This document shows positions 28,369-37,517 of a DNA stretch of 64,000 nt, piece by piece. Position numbers and translations under genes: made by a program. Origin of the DNA: Sphingorhabdus sp. SMR4y (lineage in GTDB: Bacteria; Pseudomonadota; Alphaproteobacteria; Sphingomonadales; Sphingomonadaceae); the NCBI RefSeq assembly GCF_002218195.1, contig NZ_CP022336.1, positions 1,364,001-1,428,000 of the forward strand, given 5' to 3'. Below the pieces are notes generated by a model, which saw only the letters and a list, made by a program, of their open reading frames with translations, did no database searches and was not told the origin of the DNA. Positions within the stretch are counted from its first letter, which is position 1, and the number at the start of each line of letters is the position of its first letter.

Positions 28369-31300
28369 TCAGGTCAGCAACGAAACATTGCCTCCCGCGG
28401 CGGTCGTATCGATACAGACATGTCGTTCCACCAGACACTGCTGGCCGAAATCCTCTTCGGTGATGATCGGGATCAACCGCCCGTCACGGTTTGCAAGAGC
28501 CTTGCGAATGCTGCGTATATCCTCGCTTTCACTCCAGCAGACCACAGCATCAAACCCGGTCAGCGCGGTCAGCGCATCTCGCGGGACAAATCCGTCCAGA
28601 CTTTGTTCTCCTGTAGCGCCGGGAGCGCAGATCAGTGCCACACATCCCTGCTGCCGCGCCGTTTCTGCCTGCCGTGCAGCATCTTCCGGCGTCGGGCCGA
28701 GGCACAATATCGTTCCCCGCGCATAGGTGAACAGCTCGTTCGACTCCCCGGTCGGACCGGGCATCATCTCTGAACCGCGGGGTCGCATGTCGATTGCCGG
28801 GAGATCGTCGAGGGCCGCCTGGACCTTCCCGAGGCTCAGGTCGTCACCACGGTCCACTGCCGATACCGGTCTGGCCCCAGCATGGAAGCGCGGCAGATAA
28901 TGCGGGCCACCGGCTTTGGGGCCGGTGCCGGAAAGCCCCTCCCCGCCAAAGGGCTGCGAGCCGACAACCGCGCCGACCTGGTTACGGTTCACATAGATAT
29001 TTCCGACCTTCAACGCGCTGGTCAGCTTGTCAATGCGCCGCTCGATCCGCGTCTGCAGGCCAAAGGTCAGACCATAGCCGCGATTGTTGATATCTCCGAT
29101 GATATTGTCGAGTTCGTTATTTTTGAAGGTCGCAACATGCAGAACCGGACCGAAGATTTCCTCTTCAAGATCGTTAATTCCGTCGACCCTGATAACCGCC
29201 GGTCCGACAAAATGGCCTTCATCCGGACAATCCAGCTGCTTCAGCAACCTGCCCTCTTTCCGGGCGGTCGCGACATGATCGCTGATCTTGTCATGTGCCG
29301 CCTGATCGATGACCGGCCCGATGTCGGTGGACAGCCACCAGGGATTGCCCATCTCGGTCGCATCCATGGCACCGTAGAGCATGTTCAGAAACGGTTCGGC
29401 GACATCTTCGTGGAGATAAAGCACCCGCAATGCGGAACAACGCTGGCCTGCCGACTGAAAAGCCGAAGTTATGATATCGCGAACCGACTGCTCGGGCAAA
29501 GCGGTCGAATCCACGATCATGCAGTTCAAACCACCTGTTTCGGCGATCAGCAGCGAGTCCGGCCGCCCGTTTTCGGAGATATTCCGGTTGATTGTCTGCG
29601 CGGTTGCGGTCGAACCGGTAAAACAGACGCCGTCGATACGGGCGTCACCGCTGATCGCAGCCCCCACCGTCGCGCCGGCACCCGGCAGCAGTTGCAGGGA
29701 AGCGGCAGGTACACCGGCTTCATGAAGCAAATTGGTAGCGAGCGCCGCAATCAGCGGTGTCTGATCCGCCGGTTTCGCCAAGACCCCGTTGCCGGCAGCG
29801 AGAGCCGCGGCCACCTGACCGGTAAAAATCGCCAGCGGAAAGTTCCACGGCGAAATGCAGCTTATAATGCCGCGCGGTTCACTATCGGGATATTTCTCCG
29901 CTTCCTTGGCATAATAACGCAGAAAATCCACGGCCTCGCGCAATTCCGCGATCGTATCGAACTGCGTTTTGCCGGCCTCCCGCGCCAGCAAGGCAAAAAT
30001 TTCGCCATGATGAAGTTCGTAAAGATCGGCAGCCCGTCGCAGAATAGCCGCACGTTCTGCGACTGGGGCATCCCAGACGAGCGCATCTTCTATGGCTTCG
30101 AGCGCCTGCTTCTCATCTGCTTCGATCACTTCGCCGACCTGCCCATCCACGCGCGCGGGATTTAGTATCTTTCGCGTGGTTCCGCTGGTCACCGGCCGCA
30201 CGGTGATCGGGGATGAACGCCACAATTTTTCGCCAAATGGCGCGCGTTCCCCGACATAATCGTTCATGTCGGTGCGATTGGCCAGGTCCCAGCCTCGTGA
30301 ATTGACGCGCTCCGGCTGATAGAGATCAAACGGCTTGATGATCTTGGACTGGCTGGACTGCATGTCGGCCTTCAGCGTCTCGAACGGATCGGTAGCAATC
30401 ATTTCGGCCGCCACGGCATGGTTGGCGAGCTGGTTCACGAATGATGAATTAGCACCATTTTCAAGCAATCGCCGGACCAGATAGGCGAGCAGTTCGCGGT
30501 GCTTGCCAACCGGCGCATAAATACGCGAGCGGACTTTCTCATTACGCAGCAAGGCGTCGTGCAATGTCTCGCCCATGCCGTGCAGCCGCTGGAATTCGAA
30601 ATCCTGCTGGTTGCCCGCCATCTCCAGAATCGCCGCAACGCTGTGCGCGTTATGCGTTGCGAATTGCGGATAGATGCGATCGGTCATTTTCAGCAACTGC
30701 GACGCGCAGCAGATATAGCTGATATCGGTCGCCGATTTGGTGGTGAATACCGGGAAGTCGGGCACCCCGTCCATTTGCGCGCGCTTGATCTCGCTGTCCC
30801 AATAAGCACCCTTGACCAGACGAACCATGATCTTTCTGTCGAGCTGGGTGGCCAGCGCATATAACCAGTCGAGCACGAAGCTGGCGCGCTTGCCAAAGGC
30901 CTGGACGACGACGCCGAAGCCGTCCCATCCGGCAAGCCGCGGATCGCTGAGCACCATCTCGATCATGTCGAGCGATATGCCCAGACGATAAGCTTCCTCC
31001 GCGTCGATATTCAGGCCGACATTGGCATCGCGGGCAGCCCGCGCCAGTTCTCCGACCCGTTCGGCAAGAGCTGGAACCGCATTGGCCTGCTGACTCATCT
31101 CGTAGCGGGGGTAGAGCGCCGACAATTTAATCGAAAGCCCGGGATTTTCCCGCAAGTCATCAGATACGGCAACCTTGGCAATCTCATTGATCGCATCGGC
31201 ATAAGCGGCGAAATATTCATCGGCGCCTTCCTGCGTGATCGCGGCTTCGCCCAGCATGTCATAGGAATAGGTTGCGCCCTTGGCCTTCCATTTCTCCGCC

Positions 31301-31848
31301 CGCTTCAGAGCCAGCTTCATATCCTCGCCGAGCACGAACTGATTGCCGAGTTCCTTCATCGCCTGGCGCACGGCCAACCGGATGACCGGCTCGCCCAGAC
31401 GCTTGATTGCCCCGCGCAGGGCGTCCAGCGGTCCGCGGCTTTCCGGCTTGTTTATGACACTGCGCGTCATCTCCAGTGCGTAGGTCGACGCATTGACCAG
31501 CGAGCTTTCCGACTGGCCGACATGTTCGCGCCAGTTTGAGGGACCGATCTTGTCTTCAATCAACGCGTCAATCGTCTGGTTGTCCGGCACGCGCAACAGT
31601 GCCTCGGCCAGCGTCATCAGCGCCAGCCCCTCATCGGTCGACAGGCCATATTCGCCCAGAAAACTCTCTGTCAAAGTCGGTCCGGAAGCACTTCGCACAT
31701 CGCGAACAACCTGAATGGCCCGCTCCTGAATCCGCTTGCGGGTCTGCTCGTCCGGCGCAAAGCTGGAAATCAGGTAATCCAGCAGCTCGTTCTCATCGCT
31801 GCGGTGGTGCGTCCGAATTTTTTCCCGGTAGTCCATCAGGGTGTTCAT
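28369..31848 (-). CDS. putA: Bifunctional proline dehydrogenase/P5C dehydrogenase PutA
   Basis: PutA oxidises proline to glutamate in two coupled steps. The 1159-residue protein has a proline dehydrogenase barrel with IMVRLVKGAYWDSEIKRAQ-like motif near residue 350, then an aldehyde dehydrogenase domain with ISPWNFPLAIF, FTGSTATAQTI, ETGGLNCMIVDS and the catalytic Cys in SAGQRCSALR at about residue 804. A further C-terminal domain of about 150 residues follows. There is no N-terminal ribbon-helix-helix DNA-binding domain, so unlike the E. coli protein it should not repress its own gene. No dedicated putR-type regulator is adjacent; the nearest regulator is the LOV-HTH protein downstream. Confidence 0.95.
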   Translation of the reverse strand: MNTLMDYREKIRTHHRSDENELLDYLISSFAPDEQTRKRIQERAIQVVRDVRSASGPTLTESFLGEYGLSTDEGLALMTLAEALLRVPDNQTIDALIEDKIGPSNWREHVGQSESSLVNASTYALEMTRSVINKPESRGPLDALRGAIKRLGEPVIRLAVRQAMKELGNQFVLGEDMKLALKRAEKWKAKGATYSYDMLGEAAITQEGADEYFAAYADAINEIAKVAVSDDLRENPGLSIKLSALYPRYEMSQQANAVPALAERVGELARAARDANVGLNIDAEEAYRLGISLDMIEMVLSDPRLAGWDGFGVVVQAFGKRASFVLDWLYALATQLDRKIMVRLVKGAYWDSEIKRAQMDGVPDFPVFTTKSATDISYICCASQLLKMTDRIYPQFATHNAHSVAAILEMAGNQQDFEFQRLHGMGETLHDALLRNEKVRSRIYAPVGKHRELLAYLVRRLLENGANSSFVNQLANHAVAAEMIATDPFETLKADMQSSQSKIIKPFDLYQPERVNSRGWDLANRTDMNDYVGERAPFGEKLWRSSPITVRPVTSGTTRKILNPARVDGQVGEVIEADEKQALEAIEDALVWDAPVAERAAILRRAADLYELHHGEIFALLAREAGKTQFDTIAELREAVDFLRYYAKEAEKYPDSEPRGIISCISPWNFPLAIFTGQVAAALAAGNGVLAKPADQTPLIAALATNLLHEAGVPAASLQLLPGAGATVGAAISGDARIDGVCFTGSTATAQTINRNISENGRPDSLLIAETGGLNCMIVDSTALPEQSVRDIITSAFQSAGQRCSALRVLYLHEDVAEPFLNMLYGAMDATEMGNPWWLSTDIGPVIDQAAHDKISDHVATARKEGRLLKQLDCPDEGHFVGPAVIRVDGINDLEEEIFGPVLHVATFKNNELDNIIGDINNRGYGLTFGLQTRIERRIDKLTSALKVGNIYVNRNQVGAVVGSQPFGGEGLSGTGPKAGGPHYLPRFHAGARPVSAVDRGDDLSLGKVQAALDDLPAIDMRPRGSEMMPGPTGESNELFTYARGTILCLGPTPEDAARQAETARQQGCVALICAPGATGEQSLDGFVPRDALTALTGFDAVVCWSESEDIRSIRKALANRDGRLIPIITEEDFGQQCLVERHVCIDTTAAGGNVSLLT

Positions 31849-32395
31849 GGGGCAACGGCTTTCTAGTAAATTTGATTATTGGTTTCGATCGGGTGAAGAA
31901 TGTCTTTGTGAGACCGGACGGCGATCGATCACCTGATTCTGCTGATCCGTTCGGCCGGTTAGCAGCAAATATCGCACTTACAGTAACAAAGGCAACCTTT
32001 GTGAAATGGCCCGCGCGCGCTTTACACAAACATCCGCTTTTCTTTTCTGTGGACTTTGTCCCAAAGCCTGAGTTTTCCAGACTTTTCGATCCAGCAGCGG
32101 CGCTACCAGTGTGACCTTTCGATTTTGCCCCTTACAGACCTATGCGCTTCATACTGGTGCACGAACCCGTCCCTCCTTTCCCGACTGTCCAAGAACCGGG
32201 CCAGCACTTCGTGTTGGGCCGGTGGAGAGGATAAGTGATTGGCAAGAATGCAGGAAAGGACTGTTTGCCGCAAACCGCGAGTTTGCACGGCAACGGCCTG
32301 CTGGATCCACCCTTACGCAATCAGGCCGCGTGTCCAGTGCAACAGACCATCTGAAAGCACGTTTTTCCTTTATCGAAAAAGCACGCTCGAAATGG
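31849..32395. other. 547-bp region without a supported gene
   Basis: This lies upstream of putA and downstream of a minus-strand SDR gene. I see no coding frame with a ribosome site or family resemblance. The part next to putA is AT-richer (TAGTAAATTTGATTATTGG) and probably holds its promoter. A strong stem-loop lies at 32195-32223. No tRNA-like cloverleaf with a T arm was found. Confidence 0.5.
32195..32223. other. GC-rich stem-loop in gene-free region
   Basis: ACCGGGCCAGCAC and its partner TGTTGGGCCGGT fold as a stem of about 12 pairs with one G-G mismatch and one G-U pair around a TTC loop. On the minus strand it is followed by TTCTTGG, not a clear U run. It could be a distal terminator for the SDR gene or a structured leader; neither is proven. 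Confidence 0.4.
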
Positions 32396-33169
32396 TCAGG
32401 ACACTACACCCTCGACCACCGATTTGGCATTGTCGACCCGGATGGCCGCGCCGTTGATGAACTTGCTTTCCTCGGACGCCAGAAACAGCACGGTATTGGC
32501 GATATCATCCGGTTCACCCAGTGCGCTGGGAGCCGGTCCCTCGCTGGAGGGACGAAGATCGTCGCGGCCCATGACCTTGGGGCCAATCGCCTCGACCATC
32601 GGGGTCAATATACCGGCGGGATGGACGCTGTTGCAGCGAATATTATATTTGTTGTTTGCACAATGAACGGCGACGCTGCGCGTCAGGCTTTCGATTGCAC
32701 CCTTGGCCATCGCATAGGCCACGACAATCGGTTCGCCGATGATCGAGGCGATCGAGCACATGTTGATAATCGCTCCGCCACCGGAAGCCTTCATCGCCGG
32801 CACCGCATATTTGCATCCGTAAAAGGCACCGTCGGCGCTGACCGCCATCACAAAATTATACTCTTCTGCCGTTTGCGTTTCGATCGTGCCCGGCTCGACC
32901 ACGCCAGCATTGTTGACCAGAATATCGAGCCGGCCGTGGCGTGAGACAACATCGGCAATCAAATCTTCCCAACCCCGTTCGTCGCGGACATCCTGCAGTT
33001 GAAATTCCGCCGCATCGCCGATTTCTGCGGCTACGCGCTTGCCATTTTCCACGTCCATGTCGGTCAGGATGACCGTCGCACCCTCGCGCGCGAATATCCG
33101 GGCATCGGCTTCACCCAGCCCCTTGGCCGCGCCTGTTATTATTGCCACTTTGCCTTGCAGTCTGCCCAT
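32396..33169 (-). CDS. SDR family oxidoreductase
   Basis: A 257-residue classical short-chain dehydrogenase. The cofactor loop is TGAAKGLGEAD and an Asp ends the second strand (LTDMD), which favours NAD. NNAG is present as LVNNAGVVEP. The catalytic set is Ser in MCSIASI and YAMAK with Tyr and Lys. The C-terminus lacks the usual DGG and reads AIRVDNAKSVVEG. It is divergent from a SnoaL-like gene, and a second SDR follows, suggesting a small catabolic or steroid/aromatic-modifying cluster. The substrate is unknown. Confidence 0.87.
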   Translation of the reverse strand: MGRLQGKVAIITGAAKGLGEADARIFAREGATVILTDMDVENGKRVAAEIGDAAEFQLQDVRDERGWEDLIADVVSRHGRLDILVNNAGVVEPGTIETQTAEEYNFVMAVSADGAFYGCKYAVPAMKASGGGAIINMCSIASIIGEPIVVAYAMAKGAIESLTRSVAVHCANNKYNIRCNSVHPAGILTPMVEAIGPKVMGRDDLRPSSEGPAPSALGEPDDIANTVLFLASEESKFINGAAIRVDNAKSVVEGVVS

Positions 33170-33253
33170 GCTCTATCTCCTCAACAGTCATTGCGGTGAA
33201 GGCTAGGACCAGAGTCGAATTATAACGACTGACAAAATGAGGAGACAACAGGA

Positions 33254-33751
33254 ATGTACACTTTGGAACAGCTGTCGGCCCGCGAAGAGATTCGCGATAT
33301 CCTGCACCGCTATTGCAAGGGGATTGATCGCCGCGACTGGCCGCTCGTGCGCTCCTGCTTTGCCGACGACCATGTCCACAAACATGGTGATTATGAAGGG
33401 CCACCCGATGAATTTATCGGCTTTGCCAGTGAGACGCTAAAGAATATTCCCGGCACCCATCATTCGATCTCGAATGTTCACATCGACCTGTCCGAAGACG
33501 GAGAAAGCGCCACAACCGAAGCCAATTTCGTCGCCTATCACTATATTGAGGCCGGCAATCCGGACTTCCATGCGTGCCACGGCAGCAGCAAAGCCACCGA
33601 CTGGATCGTCGCTGGCCGTTATTGCGACCGGCTGGAGCGGCGCGACGGCGCGTGGATCATTGTAAAGCGCGAAGCCTTCCACGACTGGGAACGCTCGGAA
33701 GAAGCAACGGCGGCGGCGATAACCGAAGGGCATCACGCAGCGGCTGGCTAG
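33254..33751 (+). CDS. SnoaL-like / NTF2-fold protein
   Basis: A 165-residue protein of the SnoaL-like nuclear transport factor 2 fold. The N-terminal LSAREEIRDILHRYCKGIDRRDWPLV-type helices, FADDHVHKHGDYEG, and C-terminal WIVAGRYCDRLERRDGAWIIVKRE are typical of the bile acid 7-alpha-dehydratase/BaiE-like group used in ring-compound metabolism. Conserved Asp and His residues of the cone-shaped pocket are visible. An AGGA-type ribosome site precedes the ATG. It sits between two SDR genes that face it or follow it, so it probably works with them on one substrate. Confidence 0.8.
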   Translation: MYTLEQLSAREEIRDILHRYCKGIDRRDWPLVRSCFADDHVHKHGDYEGPPDEFIGFASETLKNIPGTHHSISNVHIDLSEDGESATTEANFVAYHYIEAGNPDFHACHGSSKATDWIVAGRYCDRLERRDGAWIIVKREAFHDWERSEEATAAAITEGHHAAAG

Positions 33752-33809
33752 CTTTGCTGCTGCCCCGGGCTCCGGCGCAATTTTCAGGGAGAACGTCGGG
33801 CTGCAGGCT

Positions 33810-34598
33810 CTAAACCAGCAGATAGCCGCCATCGACCGTTATGATCTCTCCGGTCATGAACGCTCCGGCGTTGCTGGCCAACAACAGTGCCGGTCCCATG
33901 ATATCCTCATCATGCCCCCAGCGGTGCAGCGGGATCATTGCGATTTCCCGCTCATATTGCTCTTTATCCTGCTCGACCAGGCTGGTCATTTTGGAATGGA
34001 AACGTCCCGGTGCGATCGCGTTCACCCGGATATGATCATCAGCCAAGAGACTGGCCATATTGCGGGTGAGCTGATGAATGGCGGCCTTGGACGTACCATA
34101 GCTGATCCCGCTTGCGGCGCTTCCCATGATTCCGGCTATCGATCCGATATTGATGACGGAAGCGCTCTTTTCTGGGGTTGCACCTGCCTTCAACAGGGGC
34201 AAAAGCTGCTGGGTGAGGAAGAACGGCGTTTTCACATTCAGGTCCATGACCTTGTCCCAGCCGATTTCGGGGAATTCTTCTATCGATGCCGTCCAGCCGG
34301 TCCCGGCGTTATTGACCAGCACATCAATATGGTCTTCCCGTTCTGCCAGCGCGGTCGCGAAGGCTGCAATTTGTTCTCCGTTGCTCATATCACCGGGCAG
34401 CGCAACACATTCGCCATGCTCATTCAGAGCGGACAATTCCTCGGCGGTCTGCCCGCATTCTTCAGGCTTTCGAGCCGTGACATAGACCCGTTTGGCGCCT
34501 GCCTGCAGAAAGGATCGCGCCATGGCTTTTCCAAGACCCCTGGAGCCTCCAGTGATCACGCAGATTTTGTCCTGCATCGAAAATAGATTGAGCGTCAT
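33810..34598 (-). CDS. SDR family oxidoreductase (glucose/3-oxoacyl-type)
   Basis: A 262-residue short-chain dehydrogenase. I placed the start at MTLNLF because AAGGA lies six bases upstream; a Met six codons earlier has no ribosome site. The cofactor motif is TGGSRGLGKAM, NNAG is in LVNNAGTGWT, catalytic Ser is in NIGSIAGI, and YGTSK holds Tyr and Lys. The C-terminal TGEIITVDGGYLLV is the standard SDR end. The Arg after the second strand (VTARKP) suggests NADP. It belongs with the other SDR and the SnoaL-like gene. Confidence 0.88.
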   Translation of the reverse strand: MTLNLFSMQDKICVITGGSRGLGKAMARSFLQAGAKRVYVTARKPEECGQTAEELSALNEHGECVALPGDMSNGEQIAAFATALAEREDHIDVLVNNAGTGWTASIEEFPEIGWDKVMDLNVKTPFFLTQQLLPLLKAGATPEKSASVINIGSIAGIMGSAASGISYGTSKAAIHQLTRNMASLLADDHIRVNAIAPGRFHSKMTSLVEQDKEQYEREIAMIPLHRWGHDEDIMGPALLLASNAGAFMTGEIITVDGGYLLV

Positions 34599-34710
34599 GA
34601 GGGATCCTTCTTTCATATCAGCCGCAAGTTTGGGGACAGGCTACACGCAAATCCGATCGATTGTCAGGAAGTTTCGATCGGACCGATCGTCCTTGCCTTG
34701 TCCAAGGCCG

Positions 34711-34743
34711 AAAAAAGCCCGGCTGCAAGAGCTGCAACCGGGC
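34711..34743 (-). terminator. Rho-independent terminator downstream of ndk
   Basis: GCCCGG and CCGGGC close a stem of about 11 pairs with one mismatch and a loop near AGAGC. On the minus strand it is followed by six T. A T run on the plus side as well (34744-34750) would allow use in both directions. It lies 30 bp after the ndk stop. Confidence 0.85.
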
Positions 34744-34772
34744 ATTTTTTTATAGTCAGAAATGCGTCCGGA

Positions 34773-35195
34773 CTAGCCGACGATTTCGTCTTCGTTGAAG
34801 AAATAGGCGATTTCGATCGCTGCATTTTCTTCGCTGTCCGAACCATGGACGGTGTTGGCTTCGAGGCTTTCGGCCAGTTCCTTGCGGATCGTGCCGGGAG
34901 CGGCGTCTGCAGGATTGGTCGCGCCCATGATGTCGCGGTTGGCCTGCATCGCATTCTCGCCTTCAAGAACCTGTACGACGCACGGGCCGCTGATCATGAA
35001 ATCGACCAGTTCGCCGAAGAACGGGCGTTCCTTGTGCACCGCGTAAAAGCCTTCGGCCTGTTCGCGGGTCATGTGGATGCGCTTGGATGCGACGACGCGC
35101 AGGCCAGCGTCTTCCAGCATCTTGGTAACGGCGCCGGTAATGTTGCGGCGGGTAGCGTCGGGTTTAATGATCGAAAATGTCCGTGTCACGGCCAT
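34773..35195 (-). CDS. ndk: Nucleoside diphosphate kinase
   Basis: Ndk balances NTP and dNTP pools by phosphate transfer through a phospho-histidine. The 140-residue length is standard. [12 protein letters not shown] opens the protein, [14 protein letters not shown] lies in the middle, and the active His is in [12 protein letters not shown] near residue 117. A strong terminator follows 30 bp downstream. It is the last gene of the pepA-holC-ndk run. Confidence 0.98.
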   Translation of the reverse strand: MAVTRTFSIIKPDATRRNITGAVTKMLEDAGLRVVASKRIHMTREQAEGFYAVHKERPFFGELVDFMISGPCVVQVLEGENAMQANRDIMGATNPADAAPGTIRKELAESLEANTVHGSDSEENAAIEIAYFFNEDEIVG

Positions 35196-35312
35196 GATAA
35201 AGCTCCATAAATATAGGGATAGTCAAAAGTTGCGCCGCCCTTAGCCGCTGCACTGCACCATGGCAAGTTTTCGATGGTGTCGCGTCCGTCTTGGCGCTCA
35301 ATTGCGCAGCAT

Positions 35313-35750
35313 TCAGGGACCCTCGACCCAGCGACCACCGTCCTGCTTCCAGTAGCGCGGGGTGACATCTGCCCGGGCCGTCATATCCCGCCAGACGGTT
35401 CGGGCATGGTCGATCTGGTCCGGGGTGAACAGGAAGAAGGCGCGCTCGAAATCCAGCGCACCGTCCCGCCACAAGCCGTCGGACAGAACGATATACGATG
35501 CTCCGTTTGCCGCCTCGCACCGATCGGAAATCAGGATCGGCTGGTCAGCCTCTTGCTCGGATCCGGCAAGATCGTGCGCGAGAAAACTGACCGGATCGGC
35601 ACTCCACAGGGCATCACTCAGCGTGGCGCAGCGGTCTTCGTCCGGTGCCAGCAGTAACAGTCTTTTCCCGACATCCAGCGACTTGCTCGCCAGCATTGGC
35701 ACCAGTTTATCTGCCGGATCGCGGGTCAGGTGATAGAAATCAACCTGCAC
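35313..35750 (-). CDS. holC: DNA polymerase III chi subunit
   Basis: HolC links the clamp-loader to single-strand-binding protein at the replication fork. This 145-residue protein begins MQVDFYHLTRDPADK and has the middle segment GKRLLLLAPDEDRCATLSDALW and the C-terminal FFLFTPDQ; these match the chi family. It lies 43 bp downstream of pepA and 117 bp upstream of ndk, the order commonly seen in sphingomonads. Confidence 0.88.
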   Translation of the reverse strand: MQVDFYHLTRDPADKLVPMLASKSLDVGKRLLLLAPDEDRCATLSDALWSADPVSFLAHDLAGSEQEADQPILISDRCEAANGASYIVLSDGLWRDGALDFERAFFLFTPDQIDHARTVWRDMTARADVTPRYWKQDGGRWVEGP

Positions 35751-35793
35751 CGCGCACCTTTCCAGCCTGAGCTCGCCGCATGACTAAACCGCA

Positions 35794-37251
35794 TCAATCT
35801 TCGAGATTATCGGCAACATACTGGTTGAGCAGGCGCACACCATAGCCGGTCGCACCCTTGTCCCAGACCGGGCTGGGCTTGTCCGCCCAGACCATGCCAG
35901 CGATATCGAGATGCGCCCATTTCACGCCGTCCTTGACGAACCGCTTGAGGAACTGCGCCGCCGTAATCGAACCCGCCCCGCGCGGTCCGACATTCTTCAT
36001 ATCGGCTATCGGGGAGTTGATCAGCTTGTCGTAAGCCGGACCAACCGGAAGCCGCCAGAGCGGATCACCGGCATCCTTGCCCGCATCTATAAGGTCTTCT
36101 GCAAGATCATCGTCATTGCTGAAACACCCGGCGTGTTCGTTGCCCAATGCAATGATCATCGCCCCGGTCAGGGTCGCGAGATCGATCAATACTTCCGGTT
36201 TGAACGTCTCCTGCGTCCAGTGCATTGCATCGCACAGTACCAGGCGTCCTTCGGCATCGGTATTGATCACTTCAATCGTCTGGCCGTTCATGCTGGTGAC
36301 CACGTCACCCGGGCGCTGCGCCTTGCCGTCCGGCATATTTTCGACCAGCCCGCAAACACCGACAACATGCGCCTTGGCCTTGCGGCCAGCCAGCGCCTTC
36401 ATGGTTCCCGCAACGGCGCCAGCGCCGCCCATATCCCATTTCATCTCTTCCATACCGGCGCCCGGTTTCAGGGAAATCCCGCCGGTATCAAAGGTCACGC
36501 CCTTGCCCACCAGCGCGAGCGGTTTTTCCTGTTCGCCATTGGTGCCGTCCCAGCGCATGGCCAGCAGCCGCGGCGGACGTTCGGACCCTTGCGAAACACC
36601 GAGAAGCGCGCCCATGCCGAGTTTTTCCATCTCGTCCCAGCCGAGCACGGTGAATTCGACGCCAAGCTCTTTCAGCTCCTCGCAGCGGGCGACGAAGCTT
36701 TCCGGATAAATAGCATTTGCCGGTTCGGCGACCAGCTCGCGGGTCAGGGCGACACCATCAGCAACAGCGGACAGGTCCGTCCAGGCTTTGGCTGTTTCCA
36801 GATCCTGATCGAGTACCGTGATCGTCTGCAGCGTCACCTTCTGCTTTTCCGGCATGGTCGTCCGATATTTGTCATGCCGCCAACTGCGCAATTTTGCGCC
36901 GAACAGCAGCCTGGCCAGACGGTCGTCATCGAGACCGGACGGTTCGATGATCGCATGTTTCGCACCGGAAGCAAGAATTTTTGCGATCGCCGAACCACCC
37001 GCCGATTCTGCATTGCTGGCCTTGCCATTGCCCAATCCAGTCAAAATGACCCGCACAACATGGTTCGCCTCGGTTACGAACGTTTCAAATACTTCACCCA
37101 GCTTGCCGGCAAATCGTGCGGCCTTTGCGCCCGCCTTGACGAGATACGCCTGCTCGAGATTGAGTTCACAATCGTCCAGTCCATTTTCGGCAATTGCAAA
37201 GATAATGGCATCAGCATCGGCGGGCCGCTCGTTGGCAAAGATGAAATTCAT
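35794..37251 (-). CDS. pepA: Leucyl aminopeptidase
   Basis: A 485-residue M17 metallo-aminopeptidase that removes N-terminal residues and in some bacteria binds DNA. The catalytic domain has VGKGVTFDTGGISLKPG, the metal-binding NTDAEGRLVLCDAM signature, and ATLTGAMIIALG. The N-terminal domain is shorter on motifs but of normal size. It is divergent from lptD with 266 bp between, which holds the promoters of both units and no gene I can support. Confidence 0.96.
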   Translation of the reverse strand: MNFIFANERPADADAIIFAIAENGLDDCELNLEQAYLVKAGAKAARFAGKLGEVFETFVTEANHVVRVILTGLGNGKASNAESAGGSAIAKILASGAKHAIIEPSGLDDDRLARLLFGAKLRSWRHDKYRTTMPEKQKVTLQTITVLDQDLETAKAWTDLSAVADGVALTRELVAEPANAIYPESFVARCEELKELGVEFTVLGWDEMEKLGMGALLGVSQGSERPPRLLAMRWDGTNGEQEKPLALVGKGVTFDTGGISLKPGAGMEEMKWDMGGAGAVAGTMKALAGRKAKAHVVGVCGLVENMPDGKAQRPGDVVTSMNGQTIEVINTDAEGRLVLCDAMHWTQETFKPEVLIDLATLTGAMIIALGNEHAGCFSNDDDLAEDLIDAGKDAGDPLWRLPVGPAYDKLINSPIADMKNVGPRGAGSITAAQFLKRFVKDGVKWAHLDIAGMVWADKPSPVWDKGATGYGVRLLNQYVADNLED

Positions 37252-37517
37252 GGAAAACTGTCCCTATTTTTAAGTTTTGAGGAGTGAAACGCCCGATTGG
37301 CTCACTCGTCGATCCGACTCATCGATGAACGGACCGACATTATCCTGTCGTGAGCCGTTGCTGCACCGTCTTGGTTTTTCGGTCAAGCATCTGTTCATCA
37401 GAATATGGCAAAGAAAATTTGCAGACAGGGCAATCTGGTGCAATAGGCGTTCGGAATGTGGACAGTGCGATATTCAATGCCGTCCGAAATGGGGCTAAAA
37501 GCAGGTTGAGCCAGTCG

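Noticed and set aside
31849-32395. Possible tRNA or riboswitch in the gene-free region
   Set aside because: The hairpin at 32195 lacks a neighbouring T arm or anticodon arm, and I recognise no riboswitch core.
32111-32944. 277-codon plus-strand frame spanning the gene-free region and the SDR gene
   Set aside because: Most of it is antisense to the SDR. It has no ribosome site, and its part in the gene-free region looks like no protein.
35911-37287. 458-codon plus-strand frame opposite pepA
   Set aside because: It is antisense to leucyl aminopeptidase with its NTDAEGRL signature, a composition artefact.
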